NCBI GenBank assembly: GCA_900544815.1
Contig: UQWT01000041.1
Span: 1-19,745, forward strand
DNA: 19,745 nt
DNA from: an uncultured Bacteroidales bacterium
GTDB lineage: Bacteria > Bacteroidota > Bacteroidia > Bacteroidales > UBA932
Direction: 5' to 3'
Shown: positions 1 to 7,638 of the stretch, piece after piece
How the letters are laid out: each line of letters starts with the position of its first letter
Numbering within the stretch: position 1 is the first letter of the stretch
Program-made: the position numbers and the translations under genes
The notes under the pieces: model-generated
What the model saw: only the letters and a program-made list of their open reading frames with translations
Told to the model about the DNA's origin: nothing
Databases searched by the model: none

Positions 1-40
1 TCTGTCGGAGCCTTCCGACAACTCTACGACACCCTATATA

Positions 41-77
41 AAAAAGAGACCAACCCTTTTGGGTCAGCCTCTTTTTT
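41..77 (-). terminator. Hairpin terminator behind uvrC
   Basis: An interrupted inverted repeat: AAAAAGAG (41-48) pairs with CTCTTTTT (69-76), and ACCC (53-56) pairs with GGGT (61-64) around a TTTT loop. Because the outer arms are A- and T-rich, either strand would end in a U-run, so it could work in both directions. It starts about 20 bp past the uvrC stop, the expected place for intrinsic termination of uvrC. Confidence 0.8.
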
Positions 78-96
78 GTTATTTGCTCACAGCCTT

Positions 97-1935
97 TTAT
101 TTTGCCACATTTGCAGCGGTGATTAGCGTTGCGGCTCTCTTGCCTGCAACGGCAGCCAACTCTTCAAATGATGCCTCCTTTACTCTTTTTACACTCTTAA
201 AGTGCTGCAACAGCTTCTGTTCTGTTGCCTCCCCTATACCCGGGATCTCCCTCAACCAGCTGTTGATCTGGCTCTTTGAACGTAGCTGTCTGTGGAATGT
301 GATGCCAAACCTGTGCGCCTCATCTCTAAGGTGCATAAGTATCTTTAGCGACGGCGAACTTTTGCCAATAAGGAATGGAGTTGCTTCGTACGGAGATATA
401 ATCTCCTCCAATCGTTTGGCTATACTCACTATCTCTATCTTCTCTGTAAGTCCCAAATCCACTAATGCATTATATGCAAAAGAGAGTTGCCCCTTTCCAC
501 CATCTATAAGGACAAGCTGTGGCAGCTCGCCACCCTCCTCCAACAGACGGGAATAACGCCTGTGAACAACCTCATACATAGAGGCAAAGTCGTTGGCGCC
601 AACAACCGTCTTTATCTTAAAATGCCGGTAATCCTTTTTAGACGGCTTGCCGTTCTTGAATACCACACAAGATGCTACCGGATTGGTTCCCTGTATATTT
701 GAGTTATCAAAACACTCTATATGGTATGGCAGATGCTTTAACCTCAGATCCTCCTTAAGCCGTTGCAACCTGTTGGTATCTGCCTCCTGAGGGTTCTTCA
801 TCTCCTCCTGCTTCACCCGCTCGAATTTAAAGGCATTGGAGTTCTTTATACTCAAATCCAACAGAGCGGCTTTATCCCCTTTCACCGGCACCTTAAATCT
901 GGCTGAGATCTCCATCTCGGATGGGTGGAACGGCACAAGTATCTCTGCGCACGAGATCTCGGAGAGGAAATTGTCGGGAAGCGGAGAGGAAGGATTCTTT
1001 CCTTGCCACAGCATCTTGTATGCCTCAACTACAAAGCGGGCCAGCACATCTGCTTGCTCCTCCTCTACACCTAATCTGAACTCCATGTTAAAGGTCTGGA
1101 CTACACAGCCGTTGTTAATCCTCATAAAATTGCCAAACGCACTCCCCTTCTCAAAAACTATGGAGAAAATATCCAAATTGTTTATAGACGGATGAACTAT
1201 AAGGGATTTGCTGTAGTGATTGCGCAAAAGCTCTATCTTCTCCTTGTACTCCATGGCCGTCTCAAACTCCAATGCGGCAGAGGCCTCCTCCATCTTCTCC
1301 TTAAACCGCTTTATAAGTGATGAACTGTTACCGCGCAAAATCTCCTTAATGTTATCTATCCAGTTATCATATTCATCCTTTGAGATATATCCCACGCATG
1401 GCGCCAAGCATTTTTTTATGTGATAGTTAAGACATGGCTTGAATTTTCCCTGCCCAATACCTTGTAACGAAAGTTGCAGGTTGCAGTCCCTTAACGGGAA
1501 AAGGGATGTTATAAGTTTTATTATATCTTTTGCATGCATTACAGAGCTGTATGGCCCAAAGTATTGCGACCCATCTTTTATAAAGCGCCTTGTAAGAATG
1601 ACACGCGGAAAAAGTTCATTTTTTAGAGCAATCCAAGGATAACCTTTACTATCTTTCAACAATATATTGTACTTTGGCTTGTACTGTTTTATAAGGTTGT
1701 TTTCCAACAGGAATGCATCCTCCTCTGTCTCTACCACAGTGTGTGCCAAATCTGCAATCTTGCTTACCAACATTCTGGTTTTCACAGGTTTTTTGTCTAC
1801 AGCCACAAAGTAAGACGAGACCCTTTTATGCAGATCTTTAGCCTTGCCTATGTATATGATTATCCCCGTGCTGTCATAAAATCTGTACACCCCCGGGGAG
1901 TGGGGAAGCAACGCCACCTTGTTTCTAACATCCAT
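97..1935 (-). CDS. uvrC: Excinuclease ABC subunit UvrC
   Basis: UvrC makes both incisions in nucleotide excision repair after UvrA/UvrB find the lesion. The 612-residue protein has the normal length and domain order. The N-terminal GIY-YIG nuclease shows Y17, YIG at 28-30, R39 and E78. A cysteine cluster (C151, C168, C176, C180) matches the set shown in E. coli to hold a 4Fe-4S cluster. A UVR coiled-coil motif that binds UvrB lies near 206-241. The RNase H-like second nuclease has D410, D478 (in IDGGKGQ) and H541. A tandem helix-hairpin-helix region with IPGIGEAT ends the protein from about 560. Start ATG is at 1935, 36 bp from the divergent acyltransferase gene, and a terminator follows. It appears intact. 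Confidence 0.97.
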   Translation of the reverse strand: MDVRNKVALLPHSPGVYRFYDSTGIIIYIGKAKDLHKRVSSYFVAVDKKPVKTRMLVSKIADLAHTVVETEEDAFLLENNLIKQYKPKYNILLKDSKGYPWIALKNELFPRVILTRRFIKDGSQYFGPYSSVMHAKDIIKLITSLFPLRDCNLQLSLQGIGQGKFKPCLNYHIKKCLAPCVGYISKDEYDNWIDNIKEILRGNSSSLIKRFKEKMEEASAALEFETAMEYKEKIELLRNHYSKSLIVHPSINNLDIFSIVFEKGSAFGNFMRINNGCVVQTFNMEFRLGVEEEQADVLARFVVEAYKMLWQGKNPSSPLPDNFLSEISCAEILVPFHPSEMEISARFKVPVKGDKAALLDLSIKNSNAFKFERVKQEEMKNPQEADTNRLQRLKEDLRLKHLPYHIECFDNSNIQGTNPVASCVVFKNGKPSKKDYRHFKIKTVVGANDFASMYEVVHRRYSRLLEEGGELPQLVLIDGGKGQLSFAYNALVDLGLTEKIEIVSIAKRLEEIISPYEATPFLIGKSSPSLKILMHLRDEAHRFGITFHRQLRSKSQINSWLREIPGIGEATEQKLLQHFKSVKRVKEASFEELAAVAGKRAATLITAANVAK

Positions 1936-1949
1936 ATTTATTATATTTG
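1919..1949 (+). promoter_or_regulatory. Bacteroidota-type promoter of the fused acyltransferase
   Basis: TTG at 1919-1921 (the -33 element, inside uvrC codons 5-6) is followed after 20 bp by TATATTTG at 1942-1949, an exact match to the TAnnTTTG -7 consensus. Transcription would start near 1955, leaving a 5' leader of about 17 nt before ATG 1972. Assigned by consensus and spacing only. Confidence 0.7.
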
Positions 1950-1971
1950 CTTTTTGCAGAAAGATATTACT

Positions 1972-3783
1972 ATGAGCGATACAAAATTAGTCAATAATTC
2001 TCAAGTTAAGCACGCCCTTAAAATTAACGGGATTGTGGGGGATATTGTTGCACGTCTGGCAATGAAGGTTACCGGACTCAACAAGATGAATGACATATAC
2101 AGCAATATAAGCCGGTATAAAGGTGTGGAATTTGCTCAAAAACTAATAGAATATCTAAATGTTGAATGTGATTTTCTTCCCGACGAATTAAAGAATATCC
2201 CTACAGAGGGACCTGCAATACTTGTCTCCAACCACCCTTTTGGGGCAATTGACGGCATTATGATGCTTGCAATTGTGGGCAAGCTGAGGCCCGATTTAAA
2301 GATTCTCACAAATTTTCTGCTCTCATATATCCCAAATCTGCAGGAGTATTTCCTTCCTGTGAATCCTTTTACAGACAGGCCGGGCCTAAAGAGCAGTCTC
2401 AAGGGGCTTAAATTAGCAAAAGAGAACCTTGCAAACGGTGGAATATTAGGGCTTTTCCCATCCGGAGAGGTATCATCGAGCGGAAACAAAGAGAAAGTTG
2501 TAAAGGATATCCCATGGCAACCATCTATAATCAAGCTTATACGTAATGCCGGAGTTCCGGTCATTCCGGTCTATTTTCATGGCGGCAACTCAAAATTTTT
2601 CCATTTCATAGGGAAAGTGAATCCGCTGCTGAGAACGGTAAGGCTTCCTCACGAATTGGCTAACAAACACGATAAGACAATCTCCATACGATTTGGAAAG
2701 CCTGTTTCGGTATCGGAAATTGCCGAATACACCTCAGACACGGAGCTTGGGGCATATCTGTACAACAGAACATACGCTTTGGAGTCTGAGATATGCAGTG
2801 GATACTGTGCCAAATCTAAGGATAAAGAATCCGCGACAGAGTATACCATACCTGTTGCAGAGCCTATAGACAGGAAACTGATAACACAAGAGTTAGGTAA
2901 ACTAAGCACACACAAGCTGTTTGATACAGCCGGATATGAGTGCTATCTGTGCGATTCGTCGCAGATTCCAAATATGATGCATGAGATTGGACGAGTGAGG
3001 GAGGAGACATTCAGAGCTGTTGGAGAGGGGACCAACAAGGCATTAGATACAGATGATTATGACACATACTACAAACAGATGTTTCTTTGGAACAAGGAGA
3101 ATAATGAGCTTGCAGGGGCATACAGGATAGGCCTTGGAAATGAGATCTATGCAGACAGGGGGATAAAGGGGTTCTACACAGATACGCTGTTCAGATACAA
3201 ACGGGAGATGAGCTATTACCTAAGCCACTCCATTGAGTTAGGGCGGTCATTTGTTTCAGTGAAATATCAAAAGGAGGCTCTTCCACTTATGCTTTTGATA
3301 AAGGGGGTGATGTACACCGTTTTACGTTATCCTAACATAAGGTATCTGTTAGGTCCTGTTAGTATAAGCGCCTCCTACCCGTTGTTCTATCGAAGCCTTA
3401 TGATCTATTACCTCAAGAACAGGCAGGCTCTGTGGGAGCTAAAGCACAATATAAGACCTATACACCCGTTTAAAGAGGAGTTCTACAGAGTAAATCCGTC
3501 TGATCTGTTATATGGAAAGATGGATTCGTTGGAGAAGTTTGACAGATTCATCTTCAAACTGAGCGATGGCAAATACAGATTGCCTACTCTGCTCAAGAGA
3601 TACATAAAGATAAACGCAAAGATTATAGATTATAACGTAGACCCGGATTTCAGCTACTGCGTGGATGGTCTCATTATGCTTAATCTGTCTGAGGTACCAA
3701 GATTGGAGATAGAACTTCTGTCAAAGGAGTTTACAGATAAATCCGAAATCTACCGAAGATTTGATATTTCTGTAACAGATTAA
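1972..3783 (+). CDS. Bifunctional PlsC-type O-acyltransferase / OlsB-like N-acyltransferase, probable amino-acid-lipid synthase
   Basis: 603 residues from ATG 1972; the frame is open further upstream, but that part lies under uvrC and the promoter points to 1972. The N-terminal half is a lysophospholipid-acyltransferase domain: NHPFGAIDG at 87-95 (H88 and D94 as the catalytic pair in the hemolysin-like variant), FPSGE at 162-166 and VPVIPVYFHG at 195-204. The C-terminal half, from about 315, is a GNAT-like domain of the OlsB/COG3176 'hemolysin' family, with ELGRSFV at 422-428 and LLGPVSIS at 459-466. Separate GlsA and GlsB proteins make glycine lipids in Bacteroides, and fused OlsF proteins make ornithine lipids in other bacteria. 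By analogy this protein would N-acylate an amino acid and then O-acylate the hydroxy-fatty acid. The amino acid used cannot be read from the sequence. Its stop overlaps the yidD stop. Confidence 0.85.
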   Translation: MSDTKLVNNSQVKHALKINGIVGDIVARLAMKVTGLNKMNDIYSNISRYKGVEFAQKLIEYLNVECDFLPDELKNIPTEGPAILVSNHPFGAIDGIMMLAIVGKLRPDLKILTNFLLSYIPNLQEYFLPVNPFTDRPGLKSSLKGLKLAKENLANGGILGLFPSGEVSSSGNKEKVVKDIPWQPSIIKLIRNAGVPVIPVYFHGGNSKFFHFIGKVNPLLRTVRLPHELANKHDKTISIRFGKPVSVSEIAEYTSDTELGAYLYNRTYALESEICSGYCAKSKDKESATEYTIPVAEPIDRKLITQELGKLSTHKLFDTAGYECYLCDSSQIPNMMHEIGRVREETFRAVGEGTNKALDTDDYDTYYKQMFLWNKENNELAGAYRIGLGNEIYADRGIKGFYTDTLFRYKREMSYYLSHSIELGRSFVSVKYQKEALPLMLLIKGVMYTVLRYPNIRYLLGPVSISASYPLFYRSLMIYYLKNRQALWELKHNIRPIHPFKEEFYRVNPSDLLYGKMDSLEKFDRFIFKLSDGKYRLPTLLKRYIKINAKIIDYNVDPDFSYCVDGLIMLNLSEVPRLEIELLSKEFTDKSEIYRRFDISVTD

Positions 3784-4016
3784 GGTACAGGGTCGTATCC
3801 ACTACCTCCCCATGGATGGCATCTCAACAATCTTCGTACGGTAAGATAAAGCCCCTTGAACGGGCCATGTTTCTTGAATGCCTCTATTGCATATTGGGAG
3901 CAGGTTGGTGTAAACCTGCACGTAGGTGGTTTAAGCGGTGATATACAGACCTGGTAAAACCTCACAAGAACAAGGAACGGAAACGATGCAATCACTCTCC
4001 AGTTAATCTTCTTCAT
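3780..4016 (-). CDS. yidD: Membrane protein insertion efficiency factor YidD
   Basis: A 78-residue member of the YidD (formerly DUF37) family, a small membrane-associated protein that helps YidC insert inner-membrane proteins. The family pattern is clear: a hydrophobic N-terminal segment, RFYQVCISPL at 19-28, C33, TPTCSQYA at 36-43, and RCHPWGGSGYDPVP at the C-terminus with C66. It overlaps the end of rnpA by 14 bp in another frame, the common rnpA-yidD pairing. Its TAA stop lies in the TTAA tetranucleotide that also provides the stop of the convergent acyltransferase gene. Confidence 0.95.
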   Translation of the reverse strand: MKKINWRVIASFPFLVLVRFYQVCISPLKPPTCRFTPTCSQYAIEAFKKHGPFKGLYLTVRRLLRCHPWGGSGYDPVP

Positions 4017-4440
4017 TTACAGCCTCCTTTATCTTACAGAGGACATTGCATACGGCCTTCTCGATTGTAGCGTACGGCAACTCCGTTTTAGCAACATAGA
4101 CAAACAGAATATTAATACGTTCGTTAGGTTGCAATGTAATCAATCGCTTGTTAAGACGGCATGCCTCCCTTGTCCTGCGTTTTAGAAGATTTCTCATAAC
4201 AGCTCTCTTAAAGTTCCTTTTTGGAACAGAGACCATTATCTGTATCTTCCCGACAACTGAGCTATTTCCCTCCGTTTTGATTTTTGCGCCACCATCCGCC
4301 ACTACAGGCTCTACATCTCTGTATACGTAATAAACTGCCTTAAAAGGGAAACCAAAAGTTGATTTCCCTTTTAATAGCAGCTCATTTATCTCTTTTCGCG
4401 ATTTAAGCCGTTCCTGTTTAGACAGAGAATTGGGCTTCAT
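4003..4440 (-). CDS. rnpA: Ribonuclease P protein component
   Basis: RnpA is the protein cofactor of RNase P, which matures the 5' ends of tRNAs. The family signature is at residues 75-92: RNFKRAVMRNLLKRRTRE, the RNA-binding helix. Residues 45-64 form a polar insertion ahead of the central strand, which makes the protein (145 aa) longer than the roughly 120 aa of E. coli RnpA. I chose ATG 4440. A GTG at 4443 directly in front would add one residue; it overlaps the hemD TAG stop, so the junction reads TAGTGATG and suggests translational coupling. The gene is not next to rpmH as in many bacteria but lies between hemD and yidD, an order I associate with Bacteroidales. Confidence 0.95.
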   Translation of the reverse strand: MKPNSLSKQERLKSRKEINELLLKGKSTFGFPFKAVYYVYRDVEPVVADGGAKIKTEGNSSVVGKIQIMVSVPKRNFKRAVMRNLLKRRTREACRLNKRLITLQPNERINILFVYVAKTELPYATIEKAVCNVLCKIKEAVNEED

Positions 4441-4442
4441 CA

Positions 4443-5189
4443 CTATACATTTTTATCTGAAGCAAGATACAGATCCAACGCTTTTGCCACAGATGGGGCC
4501 TCAGGAGTTGGAGCCAATATCTGAGGAGTGATCTTTACAGCCTTAAGGGCCTTTAGACTTGCAGGGCCGAACGCAGCAAAACGGATATTCTCCGGTGCGA
4601 AATCGGGATAATTTTCAAATATAGACTTCACATCCTGCGGTGTATAGACAACTATTATATCGTAATTGTGCAGGTCTGTCTGCGTGAGATCTGATATAAT
4701 GGTCTTTACAAAAGCGGCACTATCAAATTTGTATTTTGTTTTGGCAAACAGCTTATGCAAATCTGTTTTCTGGTTCTCTGTAGAGGCAATAAGGAATTTT
4801 TCCTCCTTATGCTTGTTCCCTATAAGCTCCGGAATGGAGGCAATCGTCCCGTTCCCAAAGAATATCTTTCTTTTTCTGTAAACAATATGCTTTTGCAGAT
4901 ACACTGCAATGGACTCCGATGTACAGAAATACTTCATATCCTCAGGTACGGTTATTCTAAGCTCTTCACAAAGTTTGAAAAAGGCATCTATTGTCGTTTT
5001 TGATGTGAACACAATAGCCGTAAAATCCAATATATTGATTCTTTGTGCCCTAAATTCCTTTGCACTTAAAGTTTCTACCTTAAAGAAAGGCATAAACTCT
5101 ATATTGACTCCATATTTTGATGTTAAATCTGTATATGGGGCAAGTGTAGCAGGTACCGGTTGCGATATTAGAATTTTTTTTATACCCAT
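4443..5189 (-). CDS. hemD: Uroporphyrinogen-III synthase
   Basis: HemD cyclises hydroxymethylbilane to uroporphyrinogen III, the last step shared by haem, sirohaem and corrinoid synthesis. The 248-residue protein has the length and two-lobe character of the family: ILISQPVP near the N-terminus, AIVFTSKTTIDAFF near 58-71, and a C-terminal lobe with IRFAAFGPASLKAL that resembles the FTS/GP motifs of HemD proteins. HemD is poorly conserved, so the call also rests on similarity to Bacteroidales proteins given this name and on the context between DUF4271 and rnpA. There is an 8-bp gap to the gene in front, and the stop touches the rnpA start. Tetrapyrrole synthesis is relevant to the B12-dependent NrdJ in this window, although local proximity alone proves no link. 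Confidence 0.85.
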   Translation of the reverse strand: MGIKKILISQPVPATLAPYTDLTSKYGVNIEFMPFFKVETLSAKEFRAQRINILDFTAIVFTSKTTIDAFFKLCEELRITVPEDMKYFCTSESIAVYLQKHIVYRKRKIFFGNGTIASIPELIGNKHKEEKFLIASTENQKTDLHKLFAKTKYKFDSAAFVKTIISDLTQTDLHNYDIIVVYTPQDVKSIFENYPDFAPENIRFAAFGPASLKALKAVKITPQILAPTPEAPSVAKALDLYLASDKNV

Positions 5190-5197
5190 AGAGTATG

Positions 5198-5926
5198 TTA
5201 ATTTTGTAATACTATCTTTACTAAGATAACCAATGGTAATATTTCAAGGGTGCAAAGATACACAAAGTAGAAAAAAAGAGAAAATCCATTAGTAAATATT
5301 AATCGTCCAATACGAATATAGTAGAGCAGAAGTGTTACAATAGTAAGCACAAGCAGTACCGGAACTATAATAAGCATGGATTTTTCAAAGAGACCAAACA
5401 TAACAAGAAGTGGCAGTACAAAACAGAAAAGTGTTCCAAGGTAATACATAAGGGCACCCTCTACCCTTGTAAAAACCTCTGTGTTATTAATCCAGTCCAA
5501 CAGTGAGAGAGAGATTTTTCTAAAAACAAAAACCGCTGCCGTTATTATTATCCATGTTGCAAGCATAAGGGCAGTGGAGTCTTCTTTCCAAAATGAAAAT
5601 GTAAGTATTTTCTTATTTACGCATATAAGGAACAACAGGGCAAAACAGAATGCCAAATAGATAGACCGGGATGTCCTTACGGCAAGGTCCATATCTATTG
5701 CCAACATCTCCTTCATCTTTTTTACCGCAATAAAGGAGCATTCCACACCGTCTAAAATTCTAAAGAAAAAATAGGCAAAGAAGAGAATAATCCCTATCAC
5801 AAGGGCCATATTCACAATATTATCAACGGCAAGCAGATAACTGCCTGCCGTAATATTGCTGTCCGCAGCCTGCCAGAAGTGCGCTTGCGGCCACGCCTCT
5901 CTTATATTTTCCACCTCAATTACCAC
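5198..5926 (-). CDS. DUF4271-like integral membrane protein
   Basis: 242 residues with about six predicted membrane segments: roughly 37-56, 88-104, 118-136, 158-179, 184-204 and 214-239. The N-terminal 35 residues are soluble and polar. Size, topology and position between a SUI1 factor and hemD fit the uncharacterised DUF4271 family of Bacteroidota. The start is a GTG at 5926, overlapping the SUI1 gene by 11 bp; the next Met is residue 40, already inside the first membrane segment, so the GTG is preferred. No catalytic motif is visible. Function is unknown; co-expression with membrane-insertion factor YidD and with hemD hints at envelope or tetrapyrrole work but proves neither. Confidence 0.8.
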   Translation of the reverse strand: MVIEVENIREAWPQAHFWQAADSNITAGSYLLAVDNIVNMALVIGIILFFAYFFFRILDGVECSFIAVKKMKEMLAIDMDLAVRTSRSIYLAFCFALLFLICVNKKILTFSFWKEDSTALMLATWIIITAAVFVFRKISLSLLDWINNTEVFTRVEGALMYYLGTLFCFVLPLLVMFGLFEKSMLIIVPVLLVLTIVTLLLYYIRIGRLIFTNGFSLFFYFVYLCTLEILPLVILVKIVLQN

Positions 5927-6260
5927 GTTTTACCCTATACCCCTCCTTGTTCAATATTTCTGTTATCTTGTCTCTCAAATCACCTTGAATAAGAATCATC
6001 CCCTCCTTAGCTGTTCCACCAACACCACACTTGGTCTTAAGGAATTTTGACAAAACCTGCAGATCTTCATCTGCCCCTATAAACCCCTCTACCGCTGTCA
6101 TCTGCTTGCCGGCTCTACCCTTTTTATCCAATCTTACTATAAGTTTTTGTTTGTCGGGAGGCAAAGTCTCTACCGTCTCCTCCTCTTCTACATCATATTT
6201 GAAATTAGGGTTAGTAGAATATACCATCCCCAATCTGTTCTTCCAATCGTTATTCGCCAT
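5916..6260 (-). CDS. SUI1/YciH-family translation initiation factor
   Basis: 114 residues. The C-terminal part (about 36-112) is the SUI1 (eIF1-like) fold: KLIVRLDKKGRAGKQMTAVEGF at 39-60 is shown here only by its ends, KLIVRLDKKGR and TAVEGF, followed by LKTKCGVGGTAKEGMILIQG at 74-93 and a final GYRV. The N-terminal 35 residues are acidic and probably disordered. Bacterial YciH-type proteins bind the small ribosomal subunit and can influence start-codon fidelity, but their exact role is unsettled. It is the first gene of the operon SUI1-DUF4271-hemD-rnpA-yidD, with its own -7 element 23 bp upstream of the ATG. Confidence 0.92.
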   Translation of the reverse strand: MANNDWKNRLGMVYSTNPNFKYDVEEEETVETLPPDKQKLIVRLDKKGRAGKQMTAVEGFIGADEDLQVLSKFLKTKCGVGGTAKEGMILIQGDLRDKITEILNKEGYRVKRGN

Positions 6261-6282
6261 AGCATTCTAATTGTTACAACCA

Positions 6283-6290
6283 CAAAGTTA
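6283..6290 (-). promoter_or_regulatory. Probable -7 element of the SUI1-hemD-rnpA-yidD operon
   Basis: On the minus strand the sequence is TAACTTTG, an exact TAnnTTTG match, 22 bp ahead of the SUI1 start. No clear TTG lies 19-21 bp further upstream, so only the -7 half of the promoter is convincing. The predicted leader is about 15 nt. Confidence 0.55.
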
Positions 6291-6307
6291 ATTGCTTTTT
6301 GTGATTT

Positions 6308-7141
6308 TTAACAGACCCGGAATATTCCAAACATACTGCTGCCGCTACCGCTCATTGAGGCGTATATGGCACCTCTGTCATAAAGGGATTTCTTGTATTC
6401 TGCCAGTACAGGGTATTTTGCAAAGACCGTTTGTTCAAAATCATTGAATATTAAATTCTTCCACTCCTCTACAGGTTTTTTTACCAATTCTGTAAGAGGC
6501 TTTAGGTCTATGGGCCGTTGTTGCCATCTGTTGCGCGGCGTTATACCTCTGTAAGCATCTGCCGTTGAGACAAAGACAGGTGGAAATAGGAACTCAAAAC
6601 GGTATTTGTGCGGAAGATTAAAATCTATGGGGGAAAGAAGCTCTCCTCTGCCCTCTCCTAACATTGGAGTATTGTCTATAAAGAAGGGGCAATCGCTTCC
6701 AAGTTGCAGTGAGAATTCCTTTAATTGCTTTTTGGAGAGGCCGCATCTGTACATGCTGTTTAATGCTTTAAGGGTAAAGGAGGCATCTGCAGAACCGCCC
6801 CCCAACCCGGCTCCTACCGGTATCTGCTTATGAAGATGGATGTAGATTGGAGGCAGTTGCCCGTTGGTTGCCTCATCTATTATGTTATATGCCCTTACAC
6901 AAAGATTTTCTGCCGGATTGCCGGCCTCTATGCCTGTCTGTTTGAACTGTACTTTGCCACACTGTATTACACCTTTGCCATACTCCCCCTCCAACTCACA
7001 GCTGTCTGAGATCTCTATAATGTCTGTTAGCGAAGGTACAGGAAGAAAGATGGTCTCCAAATTATGAAAACCATCCTCTCTTCTGTTAAGCAACTTAAGT
7101 CCAAGATTTATCTTTGCGTTTGGATATATTATCCTATTCAT
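6308..7141 (-). CDS. ispE: 4-diphosphocytidyl-2-C-methyl-D-erythritol kinase
   Basis: IspE phosphorylates CDP-methylerythritol in the MEP route to isoprenoids. The 277-residue protein is a GHMP kinase: the N-terminal PNAKINLGL with K10, the ATP-binding loop PVGAGLGGGSADAS at 108-121, and LGSDCPFF with D150, the probable catalytic aspartate. A third GHMP motif near the C-terminus reads SMSGSGSSMFGIF. I chose ATG 7141. The frame stays open to a TTG at 7195, but the extra 18 residues lie in the remnant of another gene and lack family similarity. The ATG follows the stop of that remnant by a single base, so ispE may now be expressed from sequences inside or before the dead gene. Confidence 0.95.
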   Translation of the reverse strand: MNRIIYPNAKINLGLKLLNRREDGFHNLETIFLPVPSLTDIIEISDSCELEGEYGKGVIQCGKVQFKQTGIEAGNPAENLCVRAYNIIDEATNGQLPPIYIHLHKQIPVGAGLGGGSADASFTLKALNSMYRCGLSKKQLKEFSLQLGSDCPFFIDNTPMLGEGRGELLSPIDFNLPHKYRFEFLFPPVFVSTADAYRGITPRNRWQQRPIDLKPLTELVKKPVEEWKNLIFNDFEQTVFAKYPVLAEYKKSLYDRGAIYASMSGSGSSMFGIFRVC

Positions 7142-7142
7142 G

Positions 7143-7463
7143 TTATAAATGACAAATCGTTTTATACTTCTGATTCTGGCTGTTTGGCTTATCAAGCAAC
7201 TCTATATATTGCACATCCACGTCAATAACAGGCTCTATTTTACGAAGTGCATTACCAATTTCTTGTCTGATATTATCTGTAACATTTTGTCCGTCAATTT
7301 TCAATGATGGCGTTATACCAAACAGCAACCAACCACCGTTGGAATTAAGAAAAGCACATGCAGTCTCCAAACCATTGTAAAGTTCTCAGGTAGTCTTCTT
7401 TAATTCCAAAGTACGAGTTTCATCTTTAGCTATCAGTTCCTTTATATCGTCAATGGTCATCAT
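7143..7463 (-). pseudogene. Truncated, stop-interrupted AlbA_2-domain (Schlafen-like, COG2865) gene
   Basis: Reading from the double ATG at 7463 gives 25 sensible codons (MMTIDDIKELIAKDETRTLE, then LKKTT), an in-frame TGA at 7388-7386, then the same frame resumes with ELYNG, ETACAFLNSNGGWLLFGITP and a helix-rich stretch ending near DVQYIELLDKPNSQ. This is the N-terminal part of an AlbA_2 putative DNA-binding domain (PF04326), as found in COG2865 regulators and ATPases that usually exceed 350 residues. GGA would fit the TGA position, so one base change explains the stop. The 3' part is missing; the frame closes at 7143 after an unrelated-looking tail. Both defects argue for a dead gene. Codon 32 (TTG) could start a 75-aa product, but nothing suggests that it is made. 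Confidence 0.75.
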
Positions 7464-7638
7464 CCCCTTTTAAATCTTTGTACTCATTTCTTAATCATTG
7501 CCCTATCTCTCATATCATACATACTTGATTATCTATATATTAAAACCAATAATTAAGTTATCTTTGCTCGCATAAAATAAATTAAATCAATATATATTTT
7601 AGATATGCCTAACTACTCCTTATATGCTAAAAAGGATT

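Noticed and set aside
3..20. Hairpin TGTCGGA/TCCGACA with a four-base loop at the left edge.
   Set aside because: No T-run and no gene context inside the window; it could be the end of something to the left or chance.
7142..7195. Longer ispE start at TTG 7195 (18 more residues).
   Set aside because: The extra codons are out-of-frame sequence of the AlbA_2 remnant, and ATG 7141 gives the family's normal N-terminus.
7464..7638. A TATCTTTG box on the plus strand at 7559-7566 and, on the minus strand before the AlbA_2 remnant, short protein-like strings such as MYDMRDRAMIKK and LRNEYKDLKGDDDH in different frames.
   Set aside because: The box lacks a -33 element and would only transcribe antisense into nrdJ. 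The strings are short, frame-shifted relative to each other and match no family I can name; they may be traces of another dead gene, but this is too thin to call.
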